From: Phycisphaerae bacterium
Lineage (GTDB): Bacteria > Chloroflexota > Anaerolineae > 4572-78 > J111
Length of the DNA: 64,000 bases
Direction of reading: 5' to 3'
Assembly: GCA_028285035.1 (NCBI GenBank)
Contig: JANQQF010000106.1
Span: 62,001-126,000 of the forward strand
The position numbers and the translations under genes were made by a program. Positions within the stretch are counted from its first letter, which is position 1. Each line of letters starts with the position of its first letter. The notes below the pieces were generated by a model. The model did no database searches, was not told the origin of the DNA, and saw nothing but the letters and a program-made list of their open reading frames with translations. Below, one piece after another: positions 1 through 8,837 of the stretch.

Positions 1-1
1 C

Positions 2-970
2 ATCCGAAATCCTGGGCAAGTCTGGCTTTTGTATACCCTAACGGGCATTCAATTGGGGCTGAGCGGCATCTTTTACCCAGCTCGCAATGCAATGCTGCCC
101 AACATTGTTGCTCCACGGGAGCTTGGCACAGCGAACGTTATCAGTGGAGCTACCTGGTCTACAATGTTGGCGGTCGGGGCTGCTCTGGGCGGCCTTGTCT
201 CTGGAACGTGGGGCATCTATCCTGCGTTCACAATTGACGCCTTGACGTTCCTTATCTCGATCATCTTTATTGCTCAAATCAAGCTTGATGTCTCAGATGA
301 CCTCACCGCAGTAGATGCGTCTCTTGGAGCGGCATTACAGCAATACCTGGATGGATTACGCTACTTAGGCCAGCAAGTCAATGTTTTGGTAATTGCCCTG
401 CACAAAGCCGCCATCGGGGTACTGCTAGGGTCCACTTTTGAGATTGTTCAAGTGTCTGTGGCCAAAGATGTCTTTACCATTGGCAAGGACGGTGGCATCA
501 GTCTGGGTCTGATTTTTGGGGTAACGGGGATTGGGATTGCACTTGGCCCCATCGCGGCTCGGCACTTCACCGCAGATCGACAGGCCCCAATGAGTTGGAC
601 AATTGTATTGGGGTATCTTATCGGGGGGATGGGGCTGGCCTTAACTGCGCCATTGATGAGTTTTGGCACAATTCTTGTCGGCACCTTACTGCGAGGCATT
701 GGGAACGGTATCATCTGGGTCTTTTCCACCCAATTAATGATGCAACTGGTTCCTAATCATATTCGGGGGCGGGTCTTTTCCACAGAATTTGCCTTCTCAA
801 CCCTGATGAGTGCTATGGCAGCGGCTGTTGTGGGAAGCGCGCTCGACTCGTCATTGGGTATTTCCGGGGTAGCTTGGTGGATGGCCGGATTGACCCTGAT
901 TCCTGCGGGGTTGTGGGCTTTTTGGCTACTTTTCATAAATAACCAACAAGCCGTAGAAAATCAATTGTAA
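2..970 (+). CDS. MFS transporter, 5'-partial
   Basis: Membrane carrier of the major facilitator superfamily, probably an efflux permease acting at the cytoplasmic membrane; the substrate is unknown. The reading frame is open to the left window edge, so the gene begins outside and only about 320 residues are visible against the usual 400-430. The TTG at 29 is not a credible start because open frame and hydrophobic coding continue upstream. Visible are several hydrophobic helices, a FYPARNAMLPNIV stretch of the kind seen in MefA/TMR-type efflux MFS proteins, and a late RGIGNGIIW helix followed by NHIRGRVFS, the conserved RGR-type loop. It lies 15 bp ahead of the flavin oxidoreductase and is probably its operon partner. 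Confidence 0.85.
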   Translation: MRNPGQVWLLYTLTGIQLGLSGIFYPARNAMLPNIVAPRELGTANVISGATWSTMLAVGAALGGLVSGTWGIYPAFTIDALTFLISIIFIAQIKLDVSDDLTAVDASLGAALQQYLDGLRYLGQQVNVLVIALHKAAIGVLLGSTFEIVQVSVAKDVFTIGKDGGISLGLIFGVTGIGIALGPIAARHFTADRQAPMSWTIVLGYLIGGMGLALTAPLMSFGTILVGTLLRGIGNGIIWVFSTQLMMQLVPNHIRGRVFSTEFAFSTLMSAMAAAVVGSALDSSLGISGVAWWMAGLTLIPAGLWAFWLLFINNQQAVENQL

Positions 971-985
971 CAACGGGTAGAAAAG

Positions 986-1912
986 ATGAAAATATCTATC
1001 ACCATCGAAGGCCAACGCGGCCTGACTTGGCCCCGCTGGCAGCGTATCGTCCGCGCTGTTGAAGCATTGGGCTTTGCTGGGCTTTATCGCTCCGACCACT
1101 TTTTTGACGCCGATCCACCTGATCAAGACTCACTGGAATTGTGGACCTCGCTGACCTGGCTAGCCAGTAACACCCAACGCATCCAGTTTGGCCCGTTGGT
1201 GACGCCTATCTCCTTTCGCCATCCCGTTCATACGGCACGTATGGCCAAAGATGTATATGACTTATCAGGCGGGCGGCTAGTTTTAGGATTGGGTGCTGGT
1301 TGGGGCGGCGGCGGGAGAGAACATACCAGCTTTGGCTTTGATTTACTCGATACCACCGCTCGTTTCAAACGATTTCAAGAGGGACTAGAGGTCATCACCC
1401 GTCTGCTTCGCAGTGACAAACCCGTAACGTTTGAGGGAGACTACTACCGGTTGCAAGATGCAATTTTATTACCTCGCCCCCAACGGTCGGGTGGCCCCCC
1501 GATTCTCATCGGCGGCAATGGCCCCAAACTGATCTTGCCGATGGTGGCCCGCTATGGCGACGAGTGGAACGGAATTTATAGATCGCCCGCCCAATTCAAG
1601 GAACTTAACGCTCATTTAGACAAATTATTGTTAGACAATGGTCGCCAGCCCGGCGACGTGGGCCGCTCTCAGATGAAAGGGCTCGTTTTTGGCCGTGATG
1701 AGTCAGATTTAAAAAAGAATCTTGCTGGGCGTGACGCTGCTGCACTGATGGAACGCGGCCTCATTGTGGGAACACCGGCGGCGATCATAGACCAGTTAGG
1801 GCAGTTGGCAGAGGTTGGTCTGCAACAAGTCATGTTTCAATGGGCTGATTTGGACGATCTGGATGGATTGGAGGTGTTTGCCCAAACTGTTTTGCCTCAG
1901 ACAAGGATGTAA
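986..1912 (+). CDS. LLM class flavin-dependent oxidoreductase
   Basis: Predicted cytosolic FMN- or F420-dependent monooxygenase/reductase of the bacterial luciferase-like TIM-barrel family, 308 residues, the normal length. Seen: the N-terminal barrel strand with LGFAGLYRSDHFF, the GPLVTPISFRHPVHTARMAKDVYDLSGGRLVLGLGAGW block typical of the family (described here in pieces around residues 68-105), and PPILIGGNGPK near residue 170, which is the usual cofactor phosphate-binding segment. F420 use is common in this subfamily but cannot be decided from sequence. The gene sits 15 bp after the MFS gene and 1 bp before the amidohydrolase, so the three probably form one catabolic or detoxification operon. 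Confidence 0.88.
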   Translation: MKISITIEGQRGLTWPRWQRIVRAVEALGFAGLYRSDHFFDADPPDQDSLELWTSLTWLASNTQRIQFGPLVTPISFRHPVHTARMAKDVYDLSGGRLVLGLGAGWGGGGREHTSFGFDLLDTTARFKRFQEGLEVITRLLRSDKPVTFEGDYYRLQDAILLPRPQRSGGPPILIGGNGPKLILPMVARYGDEWNGIYRSPAQFKELNAHLDKLLLDNGRQPGDVGRSQMKGLVFGRDESDLKKNLAGRDAAALMERGLIVGTPAAIIDQLGQLAEVGLQQVMFQWADLDDLDGLEVFAQTVLPQTRM

Positions 1913-1913
1913 A

Positions 1914-3134
1914 ATGAACCTTCACTACAACTCTACCTTAAAAATTATCAAAGCAGGCCGACTCATTGATGGTACTGGTGGCGAACCGCTCATCAACCAG
2001 GCAATTATTGTCCAAGATGCAAAGATACAGGACATCAAGCCAGAAACAGACGAAACAATTGCTTCGTTAAGCCAACAGGCAACCGTGTTTGATCTGGGCG
2101 ATGCGACGCTCATTCCTGGTTTGATCGATACTCACCTCCATTTGACCTTTGATCCAATCAATCTGGCTGGATATTATGACCCAACGCAAGATACGGCTGA
2201 GATTGTGCTCCGCACAATTGGCAACGCCCAGGCCGCCTTACGAGCAGGGGTAACCACGGTTGGGGATTGTGGGGCGCAAAATCATATCATCTTTCCCGTA
2301 CGAGAGGCGATTGCAACTGGGCAAATTATTGGCCCGCGTATTCTCTCCAGTGGCAATGCCCTTGCCCCTGTTGGCGGACATGGGGCGGATCGGATTGGCA
2401 AAATTGCCAGCGGGATCGAGGCCGTTCGGACCGCCGTCAGGGAACAAGTTGAGGCCGGGGCGGACTTTATCAAGGTGATGGCTACGGGTGGAGGCGGGGA
2501 GGATCCCAGCGAATGTCATTATGATGTGGCCGAGTTAACAGCCATCCGAGAGGAAGCGGCGGGGTACGGGAAGAAGGTGGCCGCCCATGCTCACGGCTCA
2601 CAGGGGATCAGAAATTGTATTGCGGCGGGTATCCAACGGATTGAACATTGTACCTTTTTCAACGGCGATCACTTTGCCTTTGATCCAGCCGCTGCCCAGA
2701 TGATTGCTGATCAGAACATTATTGTCTCGCCAACGAACGTGATCGATTATCGCCGCATCGAGACAAAGGGGCAGGGCGCCCCTCGGCAAGAGCTCAATAA
2801 AATTTGGCGACAGCTCTTAGCCCACAATGTTTTATTCGCCGCCAGCAGTGACGCCGGTGTCACCGATATTTTATATGACGATTACGCCCTAATCCCCGAA
2901 TTAATGGTCACCGAATTGGGAATGTCCCCGATGCAGGCAATTTTGTCCAGTACCAAAACCGCCGCTGAGGCGCTGGACTTGGCGTCTGATCTTGGTACGT
3001 TGGAGGTTGGTAAACAGGCTGATCTTGTTGTGGTCAAAGGCAATCCGCTTGAAGATATTACTGCACTACGACAGGTTGGTTTGGTGATAAGACAGGGTGA
3101 GGTGGTTTATGACAATCGGGCTACCATCAATTAG
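1914..3134 (+). CDS. amidohydrolase family protein (imidazolonepropionase/prolidase-like)
   Basis: Metal-dependent hydrolase of the amidohydrolase superfamily, 406 residues from ATG 1914. An open frame extends to 1815 but overlaps the previous gene, and the ATG at 1914 directly follows its stop. Metal-site motifs are visible: HLH at residues 74-76 after LIDT, the FIKVMATGGGG lysine segment, AHAHG, IEHC and the SSDAGVTD aspartate late in the barrel. The C-terminal small domain contains GKQADLVVVKGNPLEDI, the family's usual ending. Substrate unknown; relatives act on dipeptides, cyclic amides or imidazolone compounds. Its TAG stop lies inside the first unit of a heptamer repeat (TTAGAGA). Confidence 0.9.
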   Translation: MNLHYNSTLKIIKAGRLIDGTGGEPLINQAIIVQDAKIQDIKPETDETIASLSQQATVFDLGDATLIPGLIDTHLHLTFDPINLAGYYDPTQDTAEIVLRTIGNAQAALRAGVTTVGDCGAQNHIIFPVREAIATGQIIGPRILSSGNALAPVGGHGADRIGKIASGIEAVRTAVREQVEAGADFIKVMATGGGGEDPSECHYDVAELTAIREEAAGYGKKVAAHAHGSQGIRNCIAAGIQRIEHCTFFNGDHFAFDPAAAQMIADQNIIVSPTNVIDYRRIETKGQGAPRQELNKIWRQLLAHNVLFAASSDAGVTDILYDDYALIPELMVTELGMSPMQAILSSTKTAAEALDLASDLGTLEVGKQADLVVVKGNPLEDITALRQVGLVIRQGEVVYDNRATIN

Positions 3135-3151
3135 AGATTAGAGATAGGAGG
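3131..3151. repeat. degenerate heptamer repeat overlapping a stop codon
   Basis: Three 7-bp units: TTAGAGA, TTAGAGA, TAGGAGG. The first unit contains the amidohydrolase stop codon. Same repeat class as several other gaps in this window. Confidence 0.6.
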
Positions 3152-3274
3152 GGAACACCCGCATATTTGCCCTTCCTTATGAAAAATTTAGTGAAATCCA
3201 AAACCAAGACCAACCTCATCATCATTTCCAATATTCTACCCAATCTACCTTAAATACCCAACAGATTATTTTTG

Positions 3275-3835
3275 TCAATCAATACACATATTATTTACGA
3301 TTTGTTTTGTTTCTTCAATCGGTAAGGTAGATAGAACTCGATAAAATGTCCACTCTTCATCCTTATTAGCCAACCAGCGAAAAGAGGTGATAAATGGAGG
3401 ATTTCCGTCCAGTATTTTTTTATCATCATCAAAAAGTGTGGGCATATCTGTTGAGATACAAATATCATTAAACATACTTGATGAGGCAATAAATTTATCC
3501 TTGCAATACTGTGGACTGTAAAATTCTTCGACATCACCATCCTGCATAGAGTGGGTTCTCAAGCTAGCCAAGATATATACTAGATGCGATGAATTATCAG
3601 GCCCTCGATAGACGATACTAGTATCTGGTAAGTCTCCATCATCCCCTACCCAGTAGAATGTTGGTGTTGGACTTAACTGAACAGGAACATCGTCTGGTAG
3701 ACAAAAAATACCAGCAATTTTAGCCGCTTCCTTTTGAGAAATAACCCGACTACGTAGTTGATCAACAAGTCCACAAGCTAAAACAAACATCATTATTATG
3801 ATACTAATACCATATTTTATACCTTTGTTACTCAT
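3275..3835 (-). CDS. small putative lipoprotein, function unknown
   Basis: I do not recognise this gene. From ATG 3835 the product is 186 residues: a short basic N-terminus, a hydrophobic stretch and a FVLAC lipobox around residue 20, then a soluble, mostly beta-type exported part with no repeats I can name. A GTG 12 bp upstream (3847) would add MIEI; the ATG is preferred because a GGTGA sequence lies about 9 bp ahead of it. Base composition is clearly more AT-rich than the neighbouring housekeeping genes, as is another lipoprotein at 21657-23360, suggesting recent acquisition or relaxed composition. It converges on the amidohydrolase operon. Confidence 0.65.
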   Translation of the reverse strand: MSNKGIKYGISIIIMMFVLACGLVDQLRSRVISQKEAAKIAGIFCLPDDVPVQLSPTPTFYWVGDDGDLPDTSIVYRGPDNSSHLVYILASLRTHSMQDGDVEEFYSPQYCKDKFIASSSMFNDICISTDMPTLFDDDKKILDGNPPFITSFRWLANKDEEWTFYRVLSTLPIEETKQIVNNMCID

Positions 3836-3915
3836 TATTTCTATCACCAGCTATACATTAAAATTTCAGGCATCTGTTCTAAACAAGGTTAGCTTCATTC
3901 CGGTTCACGTCCGTT

Positions 3916-4797
3916 CTAACCCACAAACCGTCGCAACACCGCATCAACACTCCCACCATAACCACCGCCAAACAAATTGAGGTGGTTGAGCAGGTGATAC
4001 AGATTGTACAGTTCTTTGCGCTCGTGGTAGCCGGAATCGAGAGGCCAGACGTGATTGTAGGCATCGTAGAACGCTGAGGGGAAGCCGCCAAACAGTTCGG
4101 TGAAGGCCAAATCGGCTTCGCGGTCGCCGTAATAGACGGCGGGGTCGATTAAGGCGGGGGAACCGGCTTCGGTTATTAGCCAATTGCCACCCCACAAATC
4201 ACCGTGGAGGAGCGAGGCGGGGGGCTGGGCGGGGAGCCATTCGCCTAGACGAGACATCAATCTCTCCAAACGGCTCGCTCGGCTGGCGGGGAGATGACCG
4301 TTCTGTTCGGCCAAGGTCATTTGAAAGCCGAACCGTTGGGTGGCGAAGAAGTTGATCCAGTTTGATGTTTGGTTATTGGGTTGAGGATTGGCCCCGATAA
4401 AGTTGTCGTGATCGAGGCCGTACTGTTCGGCGGTGCTTTGATGCAACAGCGCCAAGCCCTCGCCTAGAACCTTAGCCGCAGCGTTGGTCTTGACCGACTG
4501 GCCTAGCCACTCCATCGCAATGAAGGCTGGGTCATCGGCTGATCCTGCGGCATAAGCCAAAACCTCGGGGGTCCGTAGGGTGTCAGTCGAATGTAGCAGT
4601 TGCAAGCCGTGTGCTTCGGCCATGAACAAGCCAGACCACCGCCCAGCGGGTTGCCATTTCACAAAAATGTCTCGTCCATCAGCCAATTGACACCGCGCTG
4701 CCGCACTGATATCACCACCGCTGACTGAGCGAGTTTGTTTGATTTTGATATTGAGTTTTGCTTCAAGAACTGCGGGTAATTGGGCAGGTAAGGTCAT
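3916..4797 (-). CDS. fructosamine kinase family protein
   Basis: Predicted cytosolic ATP-dependent kinase of the fructosamine-3-kinase/ribulosamine kinase family, which phosphorylates sugar-protein adducts and so helps reverse early glycation. The 293-residue length matches the family (about 285-310). Seen: FVKW with the ATP-binding lysine at about residue 47, AFIAMEWL near residue 91, HGDLWGGNW with catalytic Asp at about residue 200, and IDPAVYYGDREADLAF, the metal-binding Asp and family signature, near residues 217-233. The gene stands alone; a palindromic element lies just upstream (4858-4969). Confidence 0.9.
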   Translation of the reverse strand: MTLPAQLPAVLEAKLNIKIKQTRSVSGGDISAAARCQLADGRDIFVKWQPAGRWSGLFMAEAHGLQLLHSTDTLRTPEVLAYAAGSADDPAFIAMEWLGQSVKTNAAAKVLGEGLALLHQSTAEQYGLDHDNFIGANPQPNNQTSNWINFFATQRFGFQMTLAEQNGHLPASRASRLERLMSRLGEWLPAQPPASLLHGDLWGGNWLITEAGSPALIDPAVYYGDREADLAFTELFGGFPSAFYDAYNHVWPLDSGYHERKELYNLYHLLNHLNLFGGGYGGSVDAVLRRFVG

Positions 4798-4857
4798 TGT
4801 CTTAATTTTCGCATTACCTTGCTATGATAACTTATTGCAAATTAAGTTATGTGGAAT

Positions 4858-4969
4858 TGTCATTTCGACGAGGTCCGAGGAGAAATCTTCAAATTCGAGA
4901 TTTACTCAGGCAACAAACACAAAGATTTCTCTCTACATTCCACTTCGTTCCATTCCGTTCGAAATGACA
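4858..4969. repeat. MITE-like palindromic element with GTCATTTCGA ends
   Basis: A 112-bp imperfect palindrome. The outer arms TGTCATTTCGA and TCGAAATGACA are exact inverted repeats, and the inner arms AGAAATCTT (4881-4889) and AAGATTTCT (4922-4930) are also inverted. It sits between the 5' end of the fructosamine kinase gene and the 3' end of the phosphatase gene. From memory, similar GTCATTTCGA-to-AGAAATCT palindromes are dispersed in several bacterial phyla. No transposase is present, so if mobile it is non-autonomous. Confidence 0.7.
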
Positions 4970-4983
4970 GGTCTATCTAAAAT

Positions 4984-5454
4984 CTACAAGCCTCGTTCCG
5001 CCCGAATGTGGACCAGCAGACCAGCACAGCCGGACTCCACTAACCGATAGACCTCATCAAAGCTGCCTGTGTAATAAGGATCGGGTACGTTACTGAGCGA
5101 AGTATCATCGGCAAAACTTAGGAGTAGCTCGACTTTATCATCAATTACACTGGGACGCGCCATCGATAAGACATCGGCGCGATTGCTATGATCCATCGCA
5201 ATGATGTAATCGGATTGAGCCAGATCATTACGATTGATTTTTCGAGAGATACTGTGACAGGGAATATTATGTTTTGCCAAAACCTTCTGGGTGCCACGGT
5301 GGGCTGGCTCACCGACGTGATAGCCCCCCGTACCCACGGCATCGATAGCAAACTGATCACTCAGTCCTGCCTCATTGACCATATGCTGAAAAACCGCTTC
5401 AGCCATTGGTGAACGACAGATATTGCCCAAACACACAAATAGTACATTAATCAT
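4984..5454 (-). CDS. low molecular weight protein-tyrosine-phosphatase
   Basis: Cytosolic cysteine phosphatase of the LMW-PTP family (arsenate reductase fold), 157 residues, typical length. The P-loop CLGNICRS (CX5RS) is at residues 8-15 with nucleophile Cys8 and Arg14, and the late DPYYTGS carries the general-acid Asp. Two ATGs are adjacent (5457 and 5454); 5454 is chosen because AGGAGG at 5461-5466 is then 6 nt away. A longer frame to 5595 would run back into the upstream gene and is not supported. The ribosome-binding site overlaps the TAG stop of the dehydrogenase gene, so the two are translated as a coupled pair. The substrate may be a tyrosine-phosphorylated protein such as an exopolysaccharide kinase, but none is nearby. 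Confidence 0.9.
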   Translation of the reverse strand: MINVLFVCLGNICRSPMAEAVFQHMVNEAGLSDQFAIDAVGTGGYHVGEPAHRGTQKVLAKHNIPCHSISRKINRNDLAQSDYIIAMDHSNRADVLSMARPSVIDDKVELLLSFADDTSLSNVPDPYYTGSFDEVYRLVESGCAGLLVHIRAERGL

Positions 5455-5464
5455 CATCGGCCTC

Positions 5465-6523
5465 CTATTCAAAATGGCGAAGTACGGCTTCAGCCACTGC
5501 GTCTGTCCCACTACTGGCCGAGCCATTAGGCTGAAGTGTGATCTCTTTATTAGACAACGCTTTCTCCACCGCTGCTTCAATCTTAGCCGCAGCATTGACC
5601 TCGCCTAAATAGTTGAGCATCAATCCCCCGGACAGAATCGTGGCCAGCGGGTTGGCAATGCCCTGTCCGGTCAAACTTGGGGCTGAGCCGTGGATCGGCT
5701 CAAAATAGGCATAATCAGCGCCAATATTAGCCCCACCACATACGCCAATGCCGCCAACAGTTGCCCCGCCTAAGTCGCTTAAAATATCGCCAAACAGATT
5801 CTCGGTGACAATCACATCAAAACGATCCGGCTCCAAAACAATGGCTTGGGCCGCTGCATCAACGTAGAGATAGTCTCGCTCAACATCTGGGTAATCATCA
5901 CCAACTTCATCGAACACCTTTCGGAAAAAGGCCATCGATCGCAGCACATTACTCTTATCCACACAGGCCACCCGTTTCAATCGATTGCGCCGACGGGCTT
6001 CCTCAAAGGCATAGCGAGCAATCCGTTCAACCCCCAGTCGTGTGATCATCATCGTATCGGTCACAGCCTGCCCCGTATTAGCCACAATGCCATTTCCCCG
6101 GCTCGCATACAGCCCTTCCGTATTCTCACGCACCATCACCCAATCGATTTCACCGTAGGATCGATTGGCCAAAGCCGTCGGCACATTGGGATAGAGTTTG
6201 ATCGGGCGCAAATTGACATACAAATCTAGACCATTTCGCAAACGCCCTCCGAGCACCCCTGCCTCAGTGCCATCGGGGAACCGAACCTCTGGTAAACCAG
6301 TCGGGCCTTTGAAGATAGCGTGAGCCGCTTTACACCCGGCCATTGTCTCGGCTGGCAGGGGATCACCATATGTCTGATATGCCGCCGCACCCGCTTCATA
6401 TGAAACCCAATTGAGGGTAAAATTTTCAACGCTGGCAGCCTGATCAAGCACGGCTGTGGCTGCTTTGACGACTTCGGGACCAATGCCATCACCGGGTAAT
6501 ACTGCGATTGTGTATTCGGTCAT
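5465..6523 (-). CDS. isocitrate/isopropylmalate dehydrogenase family protein
   Basis: NAD(P)-dependent beta-decarboxylating dehydrogenase, 352 residues. Seen: the N-terminal LPGDGIGPEVV, NLRPIKLYPNVP, VRENTEGLYASRG (closer to isocitrate/tartrate-type enzymes than to LeuB), the KSNVLR lysine segment, and VTENLFGDILSD with metal-binding aspartates. The cofactor loop reads EPIHGSAPSLTGQGIANP: the residue usually Asp in NAD-using LeuB or Lys in NADP-using Icd is Ser here, so cofactor preference is unclear. No leu or TCA genes flank it. It could be isocitrate, homoisocitrate, isopropylmalate or tartrate/malate dehydrogenase. AGGAGAG lies 6 nt ahead of the ATG. Confidence 0.88.
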   Translation of the reverse strand: MTEYTIAVLPGDGIGPEVVKAATAVLDQAASVENFTLNWVSYEAGAAAYQTYGDPLPAETMAGCKAAHAIFKGPTGLPEVRFPDGTEAGVLGGRLRNGLDLYVNLRPIKLYPNVPTALANRSYGEIDWVMVRENTEGLYASRGNGIVANTGQAVTDTMMITRLGVERIARYAFEEARRRNRLKRVACVDKSNVLRSMAFFRKVFDEVGDDYPDVERDYLYVDAAAQAIVLEPDRFDVIVTENLFGDILSDLGGATVGGIGVCGGANIGADYAYFEPIHGSAPSLTGQGIANPLATILSGGLMLNYLGEVNAAAKIEAAVEKALSNKEITLQPNGSASSGTDAVAEAVLRHFE

Positions 6524-6559
6524 GATCTCTCCTAATTACAACTTTTATTATTTATAAAG

Positions 6560-6587
6560 AGGAGTCCAAACTGTAGCTTGGACTCCT
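6560..6587. terminator. inverted repeat, possible terminator between two minus-strand genes
   Basis: A perfect 10-bp stem (AGGAGTCCAA and TTGGACTCCT) with an 8-nt loop. A run of T follows on the plus strand, whereas read in the minus direction, the direction of both neighbouring genes, only a weak CTTTATAAATAAT tract follows. It could be an imperfect terminator of the FG-GAP gene or a processing structure. Confidence 0.45.
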
Positions 6588-6628
6588 GATTTTTATATTT
6601 CTTGTTACTCAAAATTCACTTACAAGAA

Positions 6629-8650
6629 TCAATTTCTCAACACCGCAGGCAGATAAACTCGCTTTGAATTAGCAATGAACAAAGCGGGGCGATTGAGAAA
6701 TGTTCCGGCTGGATATTCAATAACGGCGTCACTTGAAACGGCGAGCGTTTCTGAAATCGCCACCGAGGCTTGATAGGTGATTAGAAGCGGGGATTGATTG
6801 AGAATACCTTGCCAAGTTAGTGTATTATCACTCAAGGACGCTGCGCCAATATTTGGTGTTAAAGTAATATTCTGGACATCAGTAAACGCTGTCGGAATTT
6901 GAACCGTTGCGGTGACTGTTTGCGTAATCGTCAGCCCACTATTTTGCAAGGTCAGCGAGAATTGGGTCGTTTCACCCAAGTCACCACTAGAAGGATTTGC
7001 TGCAAACGTGGATGATGATAAGTTTGATGTCGATTCAACATAAGTGGCAGTACGTTGCGCATTGTGCCGCCCCTGCGGCCAAGGCATTAAACCAGCGTTG
7101 TAGGTTCCGGGCAAATCCCAAACAATAATCTGATTGGTACTGGAGGCCGTGGCTACAATTAGCTCAACATCACCATCATTATCGAGATCTGATAGCGCCG
7201 GAGCTGAGCACACCCCAATGGAGCCAATGCCATCCAAAGGGAACCCGGTCACGATGGAGCCATCCGTTTCCAAAGCCCACACACGCGCCGCGCTAGTTGA
7301 ATTAAAGTTGGGTTGATAGGTATTAAATACGATTTCAACCTCACCGTCACCATCAATGTCACCGATCACGGCTTCACTCGAAATCACATTTTGGCCCAAA
7401 GTGTAATCAAACGACCACAGCAGGCTTTTATCGGTGTTGTATGCCCGCACAAAACCATCATTGTTGGAGACGACGAGTTCTAGATCTGCGTCATCATCAA
7501 GATTAGCCACCGAGACCATCTCATATGGGGCACACACTTGACTGGACTGCCAGCCCGAACCAGAGGCGGGAAACTCCCAGCCTGGAAACCGACTACCATC
7601 CCGTTGAAACACCATAATGGCCGAGCTGAGACGGACCTCGCCTGGGGTTTGTCGAATACCATTGTGGATAACCTCATTTTGGCCATCCCCATTTAAATCA
7701 GCCAAAACGGGGGCAGCCACACCCGATTCAACCGTATCGCTCCCCCAAGTCGTATTGGGATCGTAGAATGGAATAACAGGCCAATCACTTACAAAATTAC
7801 CGGAACCATCATAGGCATATAAAATATTGTAATCGCGTGGGATAATGGGATTAGCTGCTCCGTCTCCGGTCAAGTCGCCAGCCGCCAATGTGCCGTAAAT
7901 CGCCACCCGACTATCATAATCAGCCCAGTCGCCGGGGGAGGTCGGCCAGCCCGAAACTGCTACTCCGGTGTGATGCCAGGCAAAGGCGTTAAAGGCGTGG
8001 GGGGGATTAGGGCCAGGCGCTCTCGTCGTTAAGGCCGTTGAGGTGGCTAAAACTTCATTATCGTTATCGCCATCAATATCTGCCACGGCAATCGAGGTCA
8101 CCTCATTCCAGGCCCAATTGGGTGCCCAAGTATCATCCCAAGGAGCACTCTGCGGCCAGCCCGTCACTGATGTGCCGTTATGATGCCAGGCAAAGACTCT
8201 AGCCCGATCCACCTGCGCCCCTGTACCAGACAAGCTACTGGTACCGACCAAAATCTCAAGATCAGTATCATTATCCAAATCGGCCAAAGCCACCGGAGCA
8301 ACGATAATGCTGTCCCCTGTCGTTATCGGAAACCCAGGCAGAAGATTGCCATTGTGATCCCAACCATAAACATCGCCAATTAAATCGCCAACAAATAGCT
8401 CATAATCACCATCATTATCAACATCGCCTACCGCCGGTGAAGAGGCCTCCACCCCATCAAATGAAACACTTTGCGGAAAGCCCGTTTGAAAGGGGAAGGT
8501 CACGCTGTTTTGGTCAACATTGTTGGGTCTATCTTGCGTAGGCCCCGCTGCTTCAACTGATCCAGCCAAGTTCAGAGGGGAGCCGTTGTTTATAAAAATT
8601 AACAATAACATTAAGAAGATTAGAAATTGGGGAATTGTTTTTCGTGTCAT
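6629..8650 (-). CDS. secreted FG-GAP/VCBS repeat protein with DUF11-like domain and YLPAVLRN tail
   Basis: Predicted secreted or cell-surface protein, 673 residues. Residues 1-33 form a Sec-type signal peptide. From about 45 to 540 there are at least seven FG-GAP-type repeats, each marked by a calcium-loop-like sequence such as GDVDNDGDYELFVG, ADIDGDNDNEVLA, GDIDGDGEVEIVF or SDLDNDGDVELIVA, which fold into a beta-propeller as in integrin-alpha and VCBS proteins. Residues 550-650 look like a DUF11/CARDB-type beta-sandwich. The extreme C-terminus is KRVYLPAVLRN. The family usually mediates adhesion or ligand binding; no catalytic motif was seen. It is followed by a stem-loop at 6560-6587. Confidence 0.85.
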   Translation of the reverse strand: MTRKTIPQFLIFLMLLLIFINNGSPLNLAGSVEAAGPTQDRPNNVDQNSVTFPFQTGFPQSVSFDGVEASSPAVGDVDNDGDYELFVGDLIGDVYGWDHNGNLLPGFPITTGDSIIVAPVALADLDNDTDLEILVGTSSLSGTGAQVDRARVFAWHHNGTSVTGWPQSAPWDDTWAPNWAWNEVTSIAVADIDGDNDNEVLATSTALTTRAPGPNPPHAFNAFAWHHTGVAVSGWPTSPGDWADYDSRVAIYGTLAAGDLTGDGAANPIIPRDYNILYAYDGSGNFVSDWPVIPFYDPNTTWGSDTVESGVAAPVLADLNGDGQNEVIHNGIRQTPGEVRLSSAIMVFQRDGSRFPGWEFPASGSGWQSSQVCAPYEMVSVANLDDDADLELVVSNNDGFVRAYNTDKSLLWSFDYTLGQNVISSEAVIGDIDGDGEVEIVFNTYQPNFNSTSAARVWALETDGSIVTGFPLDGIGSIGVCSAPALSDLDNDGDVELIVATASSTNQIIVWDLPGTYNAGLMPWPQGRHNAQRTATYVESTSNLSSSTFAANPSSGDLGETTQFSLTLQNSGLTITQTVTATVQIPTAFTDVQNITLTPNIGAASLSDNTLTWQGILNQSPLLITYQASVAISETLAVSSDAVIEYPAGTFLNRPALFIANSKRVYLPAVLRN

Positions 8651-8837
8651 CTGATATTCCTTTTTTCAGTAAACGCCTAATTTCGTGAGGCTGGTCAATA
8701 TGGTCGTAAATACGTCTTTAATTTTACCCACAATGACACGCTTTGTCACTCAAAATTAAGGATGTTAAGGGGTTGCAGGGGATGGAGGGTGGCAAGTAGA
8801 TCAAAGCATCGATGTTAAACTTGACTGAGAGCACACA

